Source: Przewalskia tangutica (lineage: Eukaryota > Streptophyta > Magnoliopsida > Solanales > Solanaceae). From it: a stretch of DNA of 64,000 nucleotides. This document shows positions 25,405 to 38,030 of this stretch, piece by piece. Under the pieces are notes generated by a model. The model was not told where the DNA came from. It saw only the letters and a list, made by a program, of their open reading frames with translations, and did no database searches. Each line of letters starts with the position of its first letter. The stretch's first letter is position 1. Where the stretch lies: contig CM056729.1 in NCBI GenBank assembly GCA_029844215.1, positions 3,038,001 to 3,102,000 of the forward strand, read 5' to 3'. The position numbers were made by a program, and so were the translations under genes.

Positions 25405-25492
25405 AATCCCCCGGATAGTCTAATGACAAAGAGGGAGGCTTAAGGCGCTCTGGACACTTGCAACGTGTGATCGATTCCCAGTGAGAACATTC
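25405..25492 (+). mobile_element. 5' half of a tRNA-derived SINE split by copia
   Basis: The head has an A-box-like ggatagtctaatgac and a B-box-like gtgtgatcgattccca (25465-25480). The copia target cattc (25488-25492) interrupts it. The rest of the SINE resumes at 34634 and ends in a 21-A tail at 34689-34709. Confidence 0.65.
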
Positions 25493-26465
25493 TGTGAGTT
25501 GTAATGTGTAGAACGGAAAAATAACAACAACAACTATTTGTTAGAAATCTGAAAATGATCAAATATGAGGGTTTGCTGAGTCGACCAACTTCTTGATCTA
25601 TCCTTAAGATAATATTGTCCCGTATATCCTTTCAACGGTTGTAATGACAACTTATCTTCCAAGATAAAACAACAATCAAACAAATGAGCAAAAAGAACTC
25701 AAGTGTTTGCTTTGAAAGAAAGATCTTTGAGTGTTTGTGATTGCAAGAGAGGAAGACAATTTCAGAGAATTGTTGAGTGTAAGATGTCAAGTGTGTTTCC
25801 AAATGAGCCTTGTGTCTCATTATATAGTGTGTAGATGATGACCCTCCAAATGGCTAAGTAATGTCCATGAATGTCATGTTAATGTCTTGAATTTACAGTT
25901 ACAATTCAGCCAAGTAATGGTTGAATTCATGGACAAAATAATGGAGAGTAAATACTCCAAAGTCAGCCTAAGAATCGGTTTTTAATTCACCTCCAACGAA
26001 TTGAAGCGATCGAGCCGCGACCGCTTCGGAGAGAGTCGCGACCGCCTGTCGAACTCACCGAACCGAACGTCAATTAAGTCGCGGCCGCCGGGAGGCGTCG
26101 GCTGCTCAATTCCAGTGAGTTACTGGAATTGAAACGTCAATTAGAGTAGCGGCACTTACTTGGAGGAGTCGCGACCCTTCTCGGTTTCGTGGTGATTTCT
26201 GATTCATTTCATCTTTACACATTATACACGTCTTCCTTCATTTACCAACGTGAAATCATTCATCATTTGACCAATAATCGTCTATTACCTTACGTCTCAA
26301 ACAATTCGTATACGTACCAATATCTCTTCCATTAAGGAAATTTTGATCCTTGACACTACGTGTGCACGTGTGTGGAAACAAAGTTTTCTACGTGCGGGGC
26401 CCCAATTGTTCGATTCATAATTAATAGGATTTACTTTATTTCGCGTTTAATAAATATTTTCAACA
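25493..26465 (-). repeat. 3' LTR of copia element 1
   Basis: 973 bp. It contains a CG-rich block at 26005-26185 with repeated agtcgcg.cc words. On the minus strand a TATA-like cactatataatgag lies on the downstream side of that block. Confidence 0.9.
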
Positions 26466-26806
26466 ATCCCCTCTTGGAAGAAATTTTGGTGCACGCACAT
26501 GGTGTCTTTCTAGCAATCACTTGGCGGAACGATATTGCATCCGGAGAGGTAGCCGGAGCTTTGAACCTTCCATAGTAGAATACCATCGGACATATTTACT
26601 GCGCGGTGAACGTGATGTCTTGAACCGTCAGTATTTAGTATATGTCAAGACAATGGTACCAACACAACACCTTTCCTACTCAATATTTCTAGTGTTTTGT
26701 CCATCGTGGGCCGTGGACACCCTTGGATTCTTAAGTGCGTTCGTTTGAGGTGACCTGTCCTCGCACTTAAATAGGTGGTTTCCTACAAGGTATCCTGTAA
26801 TACCCC

Positions 26807-29009
26807 TGTTGACAGTCAATTTTGACCCGTTTTTCGTATATTTGTTGCAATTTTATGTGTTTTAAGACACCACATTTTAATCATCATTTTTTTGCATTTT
26901 TTACATAATATTTTGTGTTTATTTTTTCACAAAATGCATTGAATCTTTTTATTTTAAATTAAGCATTATGTCTTTGTTAATATTATGTTTCTATTATTAT
27001 TACACAGTCGTTTATTTTAATAATATTTGCATCTCTTTAAATAATTAATTGGCACGGCATTTTTACTTTTAATTAGGCATTAAACATTTGCTAAAATATT
27101 GTATTTTATTATTATTTCGTCGGCATTTGCATTTTAATAATTTTGCATCTTCTTAAATAATTAACCAGCCTTGCATTTTGTCAAACCAATCCAGTCCAAG
27201 ACACAATTTGAATCAGTCCAATCCAATACTATTTTTTTAATTTCATCCAAACAATACCACACTTTTATTTTTTTTTCCAAAACAATATCACTTTTCATTC
27301 CCCCCCCCCCCCAAATACCAAACAATAAAACCTACACTATATAATAAACATTACCCCTATTTTTTAATAAAAATGGGGGCAGCCCCACACAAAAGAGTCA
27401 GCCGCATAACATAACATCAGCAGCCCTAAATATTCTTCAACGCCTCACTCCCTCTCCTTTTCCAAAAATCGCCACGCTTTCGCGGAGCTGGAGCTCGTGA
27501 ACACCCTCTTCCCCTAAGCTCTCAGTCGTACCCTACTTCTACCCCAGCCGCACAACATTACCCCTCTATTAAACCTTGAGCCGTCATTCGCCGGAGCTCC
27601 AAGCTCCGGCGAACCCAACCAATCTCCACAACACACCAACAACCCCCGAACCCCCACTCATCGTCGTCACTCCCGTCGAAATCCCAGACCACCTCTGCCC
27701 GTCAACGTCGCTGCTGCCTATCGTCGGAGCTCCACCCCACTGAACCGTCGACCTTGAACCACTATTCCAGCGTCGACTCGCAACCCCCTTCCCGCTGCTT
27801 TTTCGTGTTGTTAACTCCGACGATAACACTGTTTGTATCTCTTTTGTTGGCTATGTTGGACTGATTTAACGTTATTTTCTGATTGTTTATGTTTTAACAG
27901 AGTTCTTGGAAATTCTAGCAAACTCTGTTTTTGTTCTTGGATATCTGTTGTTGGTATATTTGGTTGGAAACTGATTTGATTTCTGTTTTGGTGATTCGCC
28001 GGAGTTCTAAAACTCCGGCGAGCTCTACTGTTTCCGTGCATTTTACTGCTTCCGGCGAACCGCTGATGTGTTACCGTTTCAGGAACTGTTTTGACATTTT
28101 GCCCTTTAACTGGCTTTGTACTATCTTGAATTTTTCGGCGAGTTTTGTTGGCTACTCCACTGTTTTTTCCGTTTGTTAGACTGATTCTTTGGGCCATTTT
28201 GTTGGACTGATGTTGCCATTGTCTACTGGTTTTGTCGGACTGATTCACAGTTCTGTTGTTGTTGTTTACCGTCGTTGGATTATTGGACTGATTTTGACGA
28301 TTCGCTCTTTTGTTGTTCATTTTTACTAAACTGATTTGAACAATTTGTTACACTTGGTGAAAGCCTCACTGATTTTGAACATGATACTACACTTTGATTG
28401 GCCAATGAAGGAATCTCCGTCTGATTTCCAAGACCTCCTCTGTGCAAAAGACGGATTTATTTATTTTTTGGCTTTACTTATTAATTTTTGTCATTGCTTT
28501 AAAATTATTTATTCTACTATTAACACTTTTACTAAGTGTTTATGCAGGTACCCGGAGATCATCTTGCGCAGAAGGCCTAAAAAGGGCTAAAAGATGTCCC
28601 AGAGTTTTATTTTATATCGCATTTAATTTTAATTTTGTTGTTCTGTATTGCACTTTATTTTAATTATAAATTATGAAAAAATGCTTAGAATACGTAGAAT
28701 AAAAAAGGGCAATAAATAATTAACCTAGGTTTGAACGAATAATCGCAAGTTAGCGGGTCTTAAAGGATGCCTAACCCCTTCCCTTTAGGATAATAAAGAA
28801 CCCTGATTCAGAATCTCATTAATTTCGCAGACCATTAAATGGAGATTAATTGCAGTATTTTTATTGCAATAAATCAAGTGTCCTAATTCACTTAACTAAT
28901 TAGGTGGCGACTCCTTAAAAATAGCATTATTGCTCTATCCAGGGAACCGCGCCAAAGAGCAACGTTGCGGATACCGTTCAGACCCCCGAGGTCAAAAACG
29001 GGCGCGACA
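26807..29009 (+). mobile_element. Gypsy-type solo LTR (Tat/Ogre-like) nested in copia element 1
   Basis: 2203 bp, from tgttgacagtcaattttgac to gggcgcgaca, flanked by a perfect 5-bp duplication, acccc (26802-26806 and 29010-29014). The 3' part has the ggtggcgactcc, gaaccgcgcc, gcaacgttgcgg and ccgttcagaccc blocks that I associate with Tat-lineage gypsy LTRs; the lineage is from memory. The open frames inside (27584-28663) are chance frames. It sits between the copia RNase H region and 3' LTR. Confidence 0.85.
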
Positions 29010-29294
29010 ACCCCGCTACACAAGCGTTAGGAACCATTAAAAATTTCACCAACCTAACCTCAACTTTTGAGGATCATTAAATGTTTGGAAACTTATCCTT
29101 TACCCCTCTTACAGGTAGCACTTTTTGTCTATCACGGGAGCGGCCTTGGATTATGTTTCTTAAGAAAGACACAATATCCGAAGTTCTCTTGCTTCCACCG
29201 AAGCGCTCACAGAAGCTTTACAGTTTAGTTTTCCCTTTGAACCTTATTCCTGAGATCTCTAGTCTGTAAGGTTGGGTGTCCACTATATCGGTTC

Positions 29295-29836
29295 TTATTG
29301 TTTGGGTTTTAAGCCCATTCCCCTAGACAGGCAGAACAACAAATCTTTGGGTATTTCCTTCGTCAAGGGATCTGTGATATTTTCATTAGATTTTATGTAA
29401 TCAATGAAAATAATACCCGAGGTGATCAACTGCCTAACGGACTCATGTCTCCGTCGAATATGACGAGACTTACCGTTGTATATTGAACTTTGTGCCCTTC
29501 CTAGAGCCGACTGACTATCACAGTGGATCATTACAGAAGACACGGGTTTATCCCGACATGGGACATCCTCTAGAAAACCATGAAGCCACTCAGCTTCCTC
29601 TCCCGCTTTATCTAAAGCGATAAATTCTGACTCTATCGTGGATCGGGCAATAAGAGTTTGCCTAGAGGATTTTCAAGACACAGCTCCACCACCGATTGTA
29701 AAAATATATCCGCTGGTGGACTTGATGTCGCCGCTATCGATATCCGGTTGCATCGTATTCTCCGCATCACTGGATATCTTGAATAGTGTAACCTGAAATG
29801 TATCGTGAACTTTAGGAATCGTAGTATCCTGTTCAA
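29295..29836 (-). pseudogene. Copia element 1 RNase H domain, broken
   Basis: The C-terminal part reads HCDSQSALGRAQ, SRHIRRRHESVRQLI and NITDPLTKEIPKDL, typical of copia RNase H. The N-terminal part is in a different frame, with stops between them. Confidence 0.85.
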
Positions 29837-29842
29837 CGCTTT

Positions 29843-30721
29843 TCAGTGATCCGCACTTGGATTTCGAGTGAACCTAGCCAATTTATTGACTGCATGAGCG
29901 ATATCAGGTCGAGTGCAGTTTGTGATATACATCAGACTACCAATCACCTGCGCATATCGCTCCTGGCGTACGGGCTTACCGGATATCCGCTGCTTTTGAC
30001 TTATATCCAATGGTTTTGATACCGGTGAACTATCGAACATCCCAAATTTCTTCAGTACATTCTCGATGTAGTGAGATTGAGATAAGACCAGTCCATTAGA
30101 TGTCTTAAAGATCTTGATCCCTAAGATGACATCTGCAATGCTCATATCTTTCATGTCAAAATACTGTTTTAACATGTTATTAGTCTCTAGGATTATTCCA
30201 GGACTGCTTCCAGTGATCAACAAGTCATTTACATATAGACATATCATGATGAAGGATTCGACATGTCCTTTCATGTAGACACATTTGTCACCTCCATTAA
30301 TGGCGTATCATTTTGATAGTAGAGTACTATCAAATTTCTCGTGCCATTATTTAGGGGCTTGTTTCAGCCCGTACAACGATTTAACAAGACGACATACTTT
30401 TGTCTCTTGTCCTGAAACCACATACCCCTCAGGTTGATCTATATATATTTCTTCTTCCAAATCACCATTTAGGAAGGTAGTCTTAATATCCATTTGATGT
30501 ATTTCAAGATCCCGCAAGGCGGCGATAGCTATGAACATACGTATGGATGTCATTCTTGACATCGGAGCGTAGGTGTCGAAGTAATCAAGGCCCTCCTTTT
30601 GGCGATAACCCTTGACTACTAACCTAGCTTTGTACTTGTCGATAGAACCATATGTCTTTAACTTCCGTTTAAGGATCCACTTACAACTCAATGGTTTGTG
30701 TCCTGGGGGAAGTTCTGCCAA
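29843..30721 (-). pseudogene. Copia element 1 reverse transcriptase, broken
   Basis: Two frames. The upstream frame (30347-30721) holds CKWILKRKLKTYGSIDKYKA, QMDIKTTFLNGDLEEEIYID and LYGLKQAPK. The downstream frame (29843-30274) holds the catalytic box as YVND where active copies have YVDD, plus MKDMSIADVILGIKI. The loss of one catalytic Asp alone would inactivate it. Confidence 0.88.
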
Positions 30722-31014
30722 CTCCCAGGTGTGTTTATGCAGAATGGATTCTATCTCACTTTCTAAAGCTTCCTTCTAGAGTTGACAATGCTTCAGCGAT
30801 TGTCTGTGGTTCATCCTGAACCAAATAAGCTACAAAGTCTTGACTGAAGGACTTGTCCTTCCGTGCCTTTTTGTTTTGCCTTGGTTCCATTTCTGAATCT
30901 TTCAAGTCCTGAGAATCTGGAATAGTAAATTCCGGATCATCAGCTACTTCAGAATTTACTAGATCTGAACCATTTCGATCTAGATAGTCAGTGACTCCTA
31001 GTTCATCAGAGGTT

Positions 31015-31852
31015 TTATTTGCGAGAGGTTATGTTATTTTCCTTATATGGAAATGTGTCTTCAAAGAACCATGCGTTCCTTGATTCCATGATCGTATCTT
31101 CATAAATGTCCGGATGATCCGACTTGTGCACTATGAAGCTATAAACACTACTGTTATTGGCATATCCGATGAATATGCAATCCACAGTCTTAGGTCTAAT
31201 CTTGCGTGCTTTGGCATAGTTACTTTTACCTTGGCTAGACAACCCCATACCTTCAAATACTTTAAGGTAGGTTTCTTTCCTTTTCATAGATCGATGGAGT
31301 CTTGTCTTTACCCTTGTGTGAGACTCTGTTAAGAATCCTGTTTGTGGTAAGGACAACTTCTCCCCACATGGTTTGAGGGGGACCCGAATTGATGAGTATA
31401 GCATTCATCATTTTCTTTAGTGTTCGGTTCTTGCGTTCAACAACCCCATTTGATTGAGGTGAGTAAGGAGCTGTTGTTTGATGAACTACACCCGATTGGG
31501 CAAAAAGTTCTTCAAAAGGCGCTACATATTCTCCCCCTCTATCGCTATGGATAGTTTTAATCTATCTGCCTAGTTGATTCTCAACTTCTGCTTTGTAGCG
31601 TTTGAATGCTTCAAAGGTTTCATCTTTACTTTTTAGTAAGTAAAGGTAACAAAACCTTGTACCATCATCTATGAAAGTCACAAAGTACTTGTTCCCCCCT
31701 ATAGTTTTAGCGAACTTCAAATCACATATATCAGTGTGTATAAGTTCTAGAGGAGTGTTATCCCTTTCGACAGATCTAAAAGGACTCTTGGAAAGTTTTG
31801 ACTCTATGTACGCATCATACTTACGTTGAGGGTTTATATCAATAGACGACAA
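31015..31852 (-). pseudogene. Copia element 1 integrase, broken
   Basis: The core start is readable (LELIHTDICDLK, TFIDDGTRFCYLYLLKSKDE), as is the C-terminal part (KTVDCIFIGYANNSSVYSFI). They are in separate frames with stops and a frameshift near 31.5 kb. Confidence 0.82.
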
Positions 31853-31913
31853 TAAATTCCAGCTTTACCAATCTTTGGATAGATTGATAGTTTACATGTC
31901 ATAATCTATGATG

Positions 31914-32480
31914 TTATAGATTAGATGACTCAATCAAGGAAGTAGAAAGTGCAATTTTATTGATAGTTGAAACAAAAGGCATTACAGCTGCAGCATTGAA
32001 CTTAAAGAGGTCTTCACAGACAAAGCCCCTTCCTACAAAGGTTCCATTTTTAGTGATTACAAACTTGTTAGCCTCTAACACTAGCCTAAAACCAGCATTT
32101 ACTAACAGAGGTCCAGAAATTAAATTTCTTCGAATTTCTGGGACATGCATCACTTCCTTTAGAATCAGATCTTTTCCGGACGTCATTTTTAGGGTCACCT
32201 TTCCTACCCCCAGCACCTCTGAAGAAGAATTGTTGCCCATGAATAATTTATTATCTGTGACTGGTGTATATGTGGAGAAGACATCTTTATTGGAATAAAT
32301 GTGACGGGTAGCACCCGTGTCTAGCCACCATTGCACCGAATTCTCAACGAGGTTAGCTTCAAGAACTATCGCTGAGAACTCCTCAATCATATCGTTGACG
32401 AGCGTGTCTTCAACGATGTTAGCCTTGGCCTTGCCTTTGGCCTTATTCTCATGTTTGAGTTTGCGGCTGTCTTTGGCCAT
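31914..32480 (-). pseudogene. Copia element 1 protease region
   Basis: Contains WWLDTGATRHI with an intact DTG active site, then VGKVTLKMTSGKDL and VMHVPEIRRNLISG. Just upstream, the Gag zinc knuckle is altered: CNHCGIVGHMAKDS, where the last Cys is Ser. Confidence 0.85.
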
Positions 32481-33641
32481 GTGACCAACTATACCACAGT
32501 GGTTACAATTTCCCTTGAACTTTTCATTTGTTTGGGGCTTGCCTTCCTTCTAGAACTTTCGCTTCTTGCTTGAGTTCCCTTTGACTTCCGCCAGGTTTGC
32601 CTTAGCCTCAGCGGGTTATTTTCCCTTTGGCATGACCTCCTTATTGTTTTCCTGAATCTGGAGTTTGACAATAAGTTCATCTAGGGCCATCTCCTTCGTT
32701 TTGAGTTTTAGATAGTTCATAAATTCAGTCCACGAGGGAGGCAACTTCTCGATTAATGCCCCAATCAAGAATTGTTCTTTGGGCTTTAATCCTTCCAAAT
32801 CCAGGTGATGTAGAATCATTTGGAATTCCTGGACTTGGGATGTCACACTTTTGTTGTCCACTATTTGAAATTTCAGGAACTTCCCAATGATGAACTTCTT
32901 ACTACCCGCATCTTGGGTGTTGTATTTCTTCTAAAGTTTGTCTCATAACTTCTTGGCAGTTTTGACGGTGCAATATACCGTGTATAATGGATCGGACAAA
33001 CTGTTTAGAATATAGTTTCTACACATGAAATCACTATGTTTTCATGCTTCGCGAACCATCCTCATGTCATCAGTGACATGGTTACCCTGGCCCCCTCCTG
33101 CCAAATTATTTGGCTGATGGTCCACGTCTTCCCCAACTAGTAGAGAAACTTCGGTTAGGAAACGTGACATTCCCATAACCGTCAGGAAAAACAACATCTT
33201 TTGTTGTCATCTCTTAAAGTGAGCACCTATGAACTTTTCAGGATGTTCATGGTGAAAACCAGCAAGTGTTGGGGCAGTAGCGCCCCCTTGAGGAGTTGCA
33301 AAGTCAATGTGAATGCCTCCAACAATAGTATAGTTGTTGTTGACACCTTGGGTAGGAGAAAAGGCACTATAAGTGCCCGGAGCAACAGTGGAGGCATTGG
33401 TTGTGCCAAAGGCAGTGGTAGTGGCACTTGACGTACCAAAAACAGTGGCAGTGACACTTGACGTGCCAAAAGCAGTAGTTGGGAAGACATTAAAAATGTC
33501 ATGATCAGTGGTGACACTAGGAGTGCCAAAAACAATGGAGTTGAAGGCAGTGTTAGTGCCTTGATTAGTGGGATTGAAGGCAATGAGATTGCCTTGAGCA
33601 CCGGTGGAATTTTCAGTGTTGAATTGGTCTTGTCCAGTCAT
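32481..33641 (-). pseudogene. Copia element 1 Gag, broken, with FG-rich N-terminal region
   Basis: The first frame (33207-33641) starts MTGQDQFNTENSTGAQGN and is low-complexity Ser/Thr/Ala with recurrent AFGT or VFGT units. It then reaches HHEHPEKFIGAHFKR, the usual Gag entry, where a stop replaces a Trp. The body continues in broken frames, e.g. VTSQVQEFQMILHHLDLEGL and LPPSWTEFMNYLKLK (32616-32861). Confidence 0.8.
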
Positions 33642-33675
33642 GTTGTTGTTGAAATAGCCAATATTATCTTAAGCT

Positions 33676-34633
33676 TGTGAGTGATAATGTGTAGAACAGA
33701 AAAATAACTACAACAACTATTTGTTAGAAATCTGTAAATGATCAAATATGACGGCTTGTTGAGTCGACCAACTTCTTGATCTATCCTTAAGATAATATTG
33801 TCATGTATATCTTTTCAACAGTTGTAATGACAATTTACCTTCCAAGATAAAACGACAATCAAACAAATGAGCAAAGGAAACTCAAGTGTTTGCTTTGGAA
33901 GAAAAATCTTTGAGTGTTTGTGATTGCAAGAGAGGAAGACAATTTCAGAGAATTGTTGAGTGTAAGATGTCAAGTGTGTTTCCAAATGAGTCTTGTGTCT
34001 CATTATATAGTGTGTGGATGAAGACCCTCCAAATGGCTAAGTAATGGCCATGAATTTCATGTTAATGCCTTGAATTTGGAGTTACAATTCAGCCAAGTAA
34101 TGACTGAATTCATGAGCAAAACAATGGAGAGTAAATACTCCAAAGTCAGCCCAAGAATCAGTTTTTAATTCACCTCCAACGGATTGAAACGATGGCGAGT
34201 CGCGCTTCTTCGGGAGAACTCACCGAACTGAAAGTCAATTAGAGTCGCGGTCCTTCGGGGAGGCGTCGCGGCCCTTCAATTTCAGTGAGTTACTGGAATT
34301 GAAACGTCAATTAGAGCCGCGACCCTTACTTGGATGAGCCGCGGCCTTCTCGGTTTCGTGGTGATTTCTGATTCATTTCATCTTTACACATTATACACTT
34401 CTTCCTTCATTTACCAACGTGAAATCATTCGTCATTTGGCCAATAACCGTTTATTACCTTACGCCTCAAATAATTCGTATACGTACCATTATCTCTTTCA
34501 TTAAGAAAATTTTGATCATTGGCACTACGTGTGCACGTGTGTGGAAACAAGGTTTTCTACGTACGGGGTCCAAATTGTTTGATGCATAATTAATAAGATT
34601 TAATTTATTCACGTTTAATAAATATTTTCAACA
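33676..34633 (-). repeat. 5' LTR of copia element 1
   Basis: 958 bp, homologous throughout to the 3' LTR but with many substitutions, so the insertion is not recent. Its CG-rich block is at 34195-34345. Confidence 0.9.
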
Positions 34634-34709
34634 CATTCTGCTTGCTTCTGTGTTCTGGGGTTAATCCTTGTATGAGATTCGAATATATAAAAAAAAAAAA
34701 AAAAAAAAA
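34634..34709 (+). mobile_element. 3' half of the split SINE with poly(A) tail
   Basis: It follows directly on the copia target duplication cattc (34634-34638) and continues to an uninterrupted run of A residues. Joined with 25405-25492 it makes one SINE of about 160 bp. The outer target duplication is obscured by A-rich flanks. Confidence 0.65.
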
Positions 34710-34933
34710 GTGGTGAAATATGTGCTGTGTGCGTTATACAATTTCCAAGAAATCTGCTTCCCTAATTGCCGGAAATAGGTGTGTCATAACAAAATTTTGA
34801 CAGAGCTGGCCAATTCGGAAAGAGAAAATAACAAGAAAACCAGCCACTTGATAATCTTTTACACGAAAATATTTTGATCAATTTCAATAATAAGTTACTT
34901 GCCACCATCTAAGGACATCTTTCTTGATTAGAG

Positions 34934-35072
34934 ATTTTGAGTTTGAGCTATGAATATAAAAAAATATATTATGGAGTGTTTTTCGTGAATGAGCCTACGA
35001 GACGTGAATTCGAATATAATCGAACTACAATACAAATATCAAATATCAAGTGGAAAACAAAAAAAAAGTTAC
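34934..35072 (+). mobile_element. Degenerate SINE relic
   Basis: It shows the order B-box-like gagtttgagctatg, then gtttttcgtgaatgagcctac, then gtgaattcgaatataatcg and an A tail. This resembles the body of a Solanaceae tRNA-type SINE. It is poorly conserved and the ends are approximate. Confidence 0.4.
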
Positions 35073-35518
35073 TTATCTATTTTATTTTAGCTTCTTTTAC
35101 TTGAGCTTAAACAAATAGAAGAACATTGATTTTACTTATTCAAATCACACACAAATGCTCCTTTAAAGATTTAAAAAAAAATCTATAAGAAGTTATTCAT
35201 TCTCAAAATTTGAACTAAGAACTTTTGATTAAATGTAAAAAATAATTTTACCGTCTATCATATTCCTCGATAAGTTTTCTTTTTAGTTATTTTCACTTTC
35301 TAGTTTGAATTGTTGTTCTTCTAACGGATTGATTGGTATATTCTTTTCTCTTTTATTAACTCAATAATAATATTATCTCTGGTCCAACAATAACAACATA
35401 TCTACTGTTGTTTTACAAGTTGGGTCTGAATAGAATGTACGCTAGAGAGACAACATTATCTCTGGTCCATTTTAAATATTTTATTAACATTTTAAATTAA
35501 GTAAAAGAATAAGTATAT

Positions 35519-36365
35519 AGGGCAAGTTTTATAGGGTGGTGATTAGACTGATTATGTTGTATGGGGCAGAGTATTGGTCAGACAAAACGTCGCACATCCA
35601 AAGGATGAGAGTGGCGGAAATGAGGATGCTTAAATGGATGTGTGGGAATACGAGGAGGGACATGATTAGAAATGATGATATCCGGGGGAGAGTGGGAGTG
35701 ACCTCGGTGAAAGACAAGATGCGAGAAGCGAGGTTGAAATGGTTTGGACATGTGCGGAGGAAAAACACAAATGTCCCAGTGCGAGGTGTGAGAGGTTGGC
35801 TGTGGACGGGTTCAGGAGGGGTAGAAGTAGGCCGAAGAAATATTTGGAAGAGGTGATTAGACGGGATATGGAGCAGGCGGAACTTACTGAGGAGATGACA
35901 TTAGATAGGGGGTTGTGGAGGACACAGATTAGGGTAGAAGGGTAGTAGGTAGTCGAGTGTAGTCCTACCTACACTTACAAACCGATAGTTGTGGTGTTAT
36001 TACTGTAGGCATGCTTACCATATCATATGAGTATGTGTAGTATTGTTTTATAGTTTTCTCTAGTTTTATTTCTTCTGATATGCGTTCTTTAATGTATTGG
36101 GTTTATCTCATTTATCTGCGTTAGTTACTGCTTCTCTTTCAGGATGAGATATCATGGCGTATTCGCGTTTGCTATCAGCATTTTCTTCTGCTTACTATTT
36201 TAATTTTTTGACCGGATCTGATTGTTTTTTGCTTTGCTTGTCCTAAGCCGATGGTCTATCGGAAACAACCGCTCTACCTACCAAGGTACAGGTAAGGTCT
36301 GCGTACATTCTACTATCCTCAGATCCCATGTTATGAAATTTATCTGGGTATGTTGTTGTTGTTGT
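35519..36365 (+). mobile_element. 5'-truncated RTE-clade LINE
   Basis: 847 bp between perfect 11-bp duplications, aataagtatat (35508-35518 and 36366-36376). The coding part is the end of the RTE polyprotein: IMLYGAEYWSDKTSHIQRM, MLKWMCGNTRRDMIRNDDI and KMREARLKWFGHVRRK. After one frameshift near 35790 it continues CERLAVDGFRRGRSRPKKYL to a stop at about 35945. The 3' UTR follows, with gcgtacattctac and a TTG-repeat tail. Confidence 0.92.
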
Positions 36366-36569
36366 AATAAGTATATCTTCTCATAATTCTTAGATCACTA
36401 ATTGGAGTAAGAGTAAGTAAAAAAAAAACTAATTAATATCTTCTTAATTTTTTAAAAATAATATAAAATCATTTGAAGAGATATGAAGAATAATTTTCTT
36501 CAATTGTTTTTTATAATTAATACTACTATTAAATAACTTTTTTCACGAGCATGAAGATACTTAAAAAAT

Positions 36570-37540
36570 AAATAACAATAACAACACATCCAGTATAATC
36601 TCACACAATGGAATTTGAGGAGTGTAAGATGTACGCAAACCCTACATCTACCTTTGTGGGGTAGAGATGTTGTTTCTGATAGATCCCAGACTTAAAAGAA
36701 TGTAGTCAATGCAGAAATTCAAGAAAATGACAGCAAGATAACAATAAAAAATAAATAAAGCAACACATAAGAATACTCTAATAAGAGTATGGATCTACGC
36801 GAAACTTAAATAATACTACAAAGAAAGGGAGAAGGGGAGAAGAAGAGTCTAGCCCCTACCCCTCTCACACACAATGCGATAAAACTCAACTACCTATTAA
36901 CTTTCTATCCTAACTCTCGACCTTCAAATCTTTCTATCTAGGGTCATGTACTCAGGCAGCTGGAGCTATGACATGTCTTGTTTAATCACCTCTCGCTAGT
37001 TCTTCTTCGGCCAACCTCTACCTCTCCGAACTCCTGCTATCGTCAGTCTTTCACACCTCCTAACTGGGACATCATCACACTTCATCTTTACATGCCCGAA
37101 CCACCTCAGTCTCGTTTTTCTCATTTTATCCGACACGGAGGCCACTCTGACTTTATCCCGTATAATTGTATTTCTAATCATGTCTCTTCTAGTATGACCA
37201 CACATCCATCTGAACATCTCCATCCCCGCTACCTTCATCTAACGTGGACGTTCTTGACTGACCAATATTCTGCCCTATACAACAACGCTGGTTTAACCAC
37301 CACTCTGTAAAACTTACCTTTCAGTCTAGGCGACAAATTCTTATCACAAAGCACCCCGGAGGCGAGCCTCCATTTCAATTATCGTGCTCCAATACGATGT
37401 GAAACGTCATCATCAATCTCCTCATCTCCTTGTATTATGGACTCAAGATACTTAAAGCTTCTTCTTTTGGGTATAACTTGTGCCTCAATCTTCACTTCCA
37501 CATCCGTCTCTTGCATCACGTCACTCAACTTACACTCCAA
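36570..37540 (-). mobile_element. RTE-clade LINE fragment, minus strand
   Basis: Minus-strand reading: CKLSDVMQETDVEVKIEAQV, then FKYLESIIQGDEEID, then (36996-37238) MKVAGMEMFRWMCGHTRRDM and RLRWFGHVKMKCDDVPVRRC, then the 3' UTR and tail at 36570-36715. Stops interrupt the frame. It is the same family as 35519-36365, but without a clear target duplication. Confidence 0.82.
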
Positions 37541-38030
37541 CTACTTTGTTTATTTTAATTTGTTTATTTTTTTGGTTGTTTCAAAAAAAAAATCTAATTT
37601 GGTAATTTGTTATTTCAATATCTACATGACATGTTTAAGATCACAAAATTAAACGATATTTTGGTGCATTATATACATATATTTAGTTAACAATAACATG
37701 ATTCTTTTTTTTTCTTAATTTTTATAAACAGTTGTATTAAGACAAATAAATTAAAACCGATGGAGTAATTCAAAACAAAAGGCAAGCAACACGATAGCAG
37801 TTAAATTCTCAAAAATATCTCAGCGCAGATCTCTAGTACCAGTGGCCCACACGTGATACAATTTCCGGCTTTTGAGCATGTCGAGTATGCAATTATTGTA
37901 TGACCCAAAAATATTCTCTTTATTTTTTTTATATTAAAAAGAAGAGTGATCTTTTTGTGATTATCCAATAATATAGTGAAACTTACAGAAATAATTGAAC
38001 TTTAATTTTTTGTTTAGACATAGTTATAGT

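Larger units (their letters stand above)
25493..34633 (-). mobile_element. Ty1/copia LTR retrotransposon, inactive, with nested gypsy-type solo LTR
   Basis: The LTRs are 25493-26465 (973 bp) and 33676-34633 (958 bp). Both start TGTTG and end CA in minus-strand sense. The element is bounded by a perfect 5-bp duplication, cattc (25488-25492 and 34634-34638). A purine tract (aagaggggat) precedes the 3' LTR at 26466-26480. The polyprotein order on the minus strand is Gag, protease, integrase, reverse transcriptase, RNase H, i.e. copia order. The frame is broken by stops and frameshifts throughout. Removing the nested 2.2 kb LTR leaves about 6.9 kb. I could not recognise a standard primer binding site next to the 5' LTR. 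Confidence 0.93.

Noticed and set aside
27584..28663. Several open frames of 70-170 residues
   Set aside because: They lie inside the gypsy-type solo LTR with clear duplications; composition is low-complexity and no family is visible.
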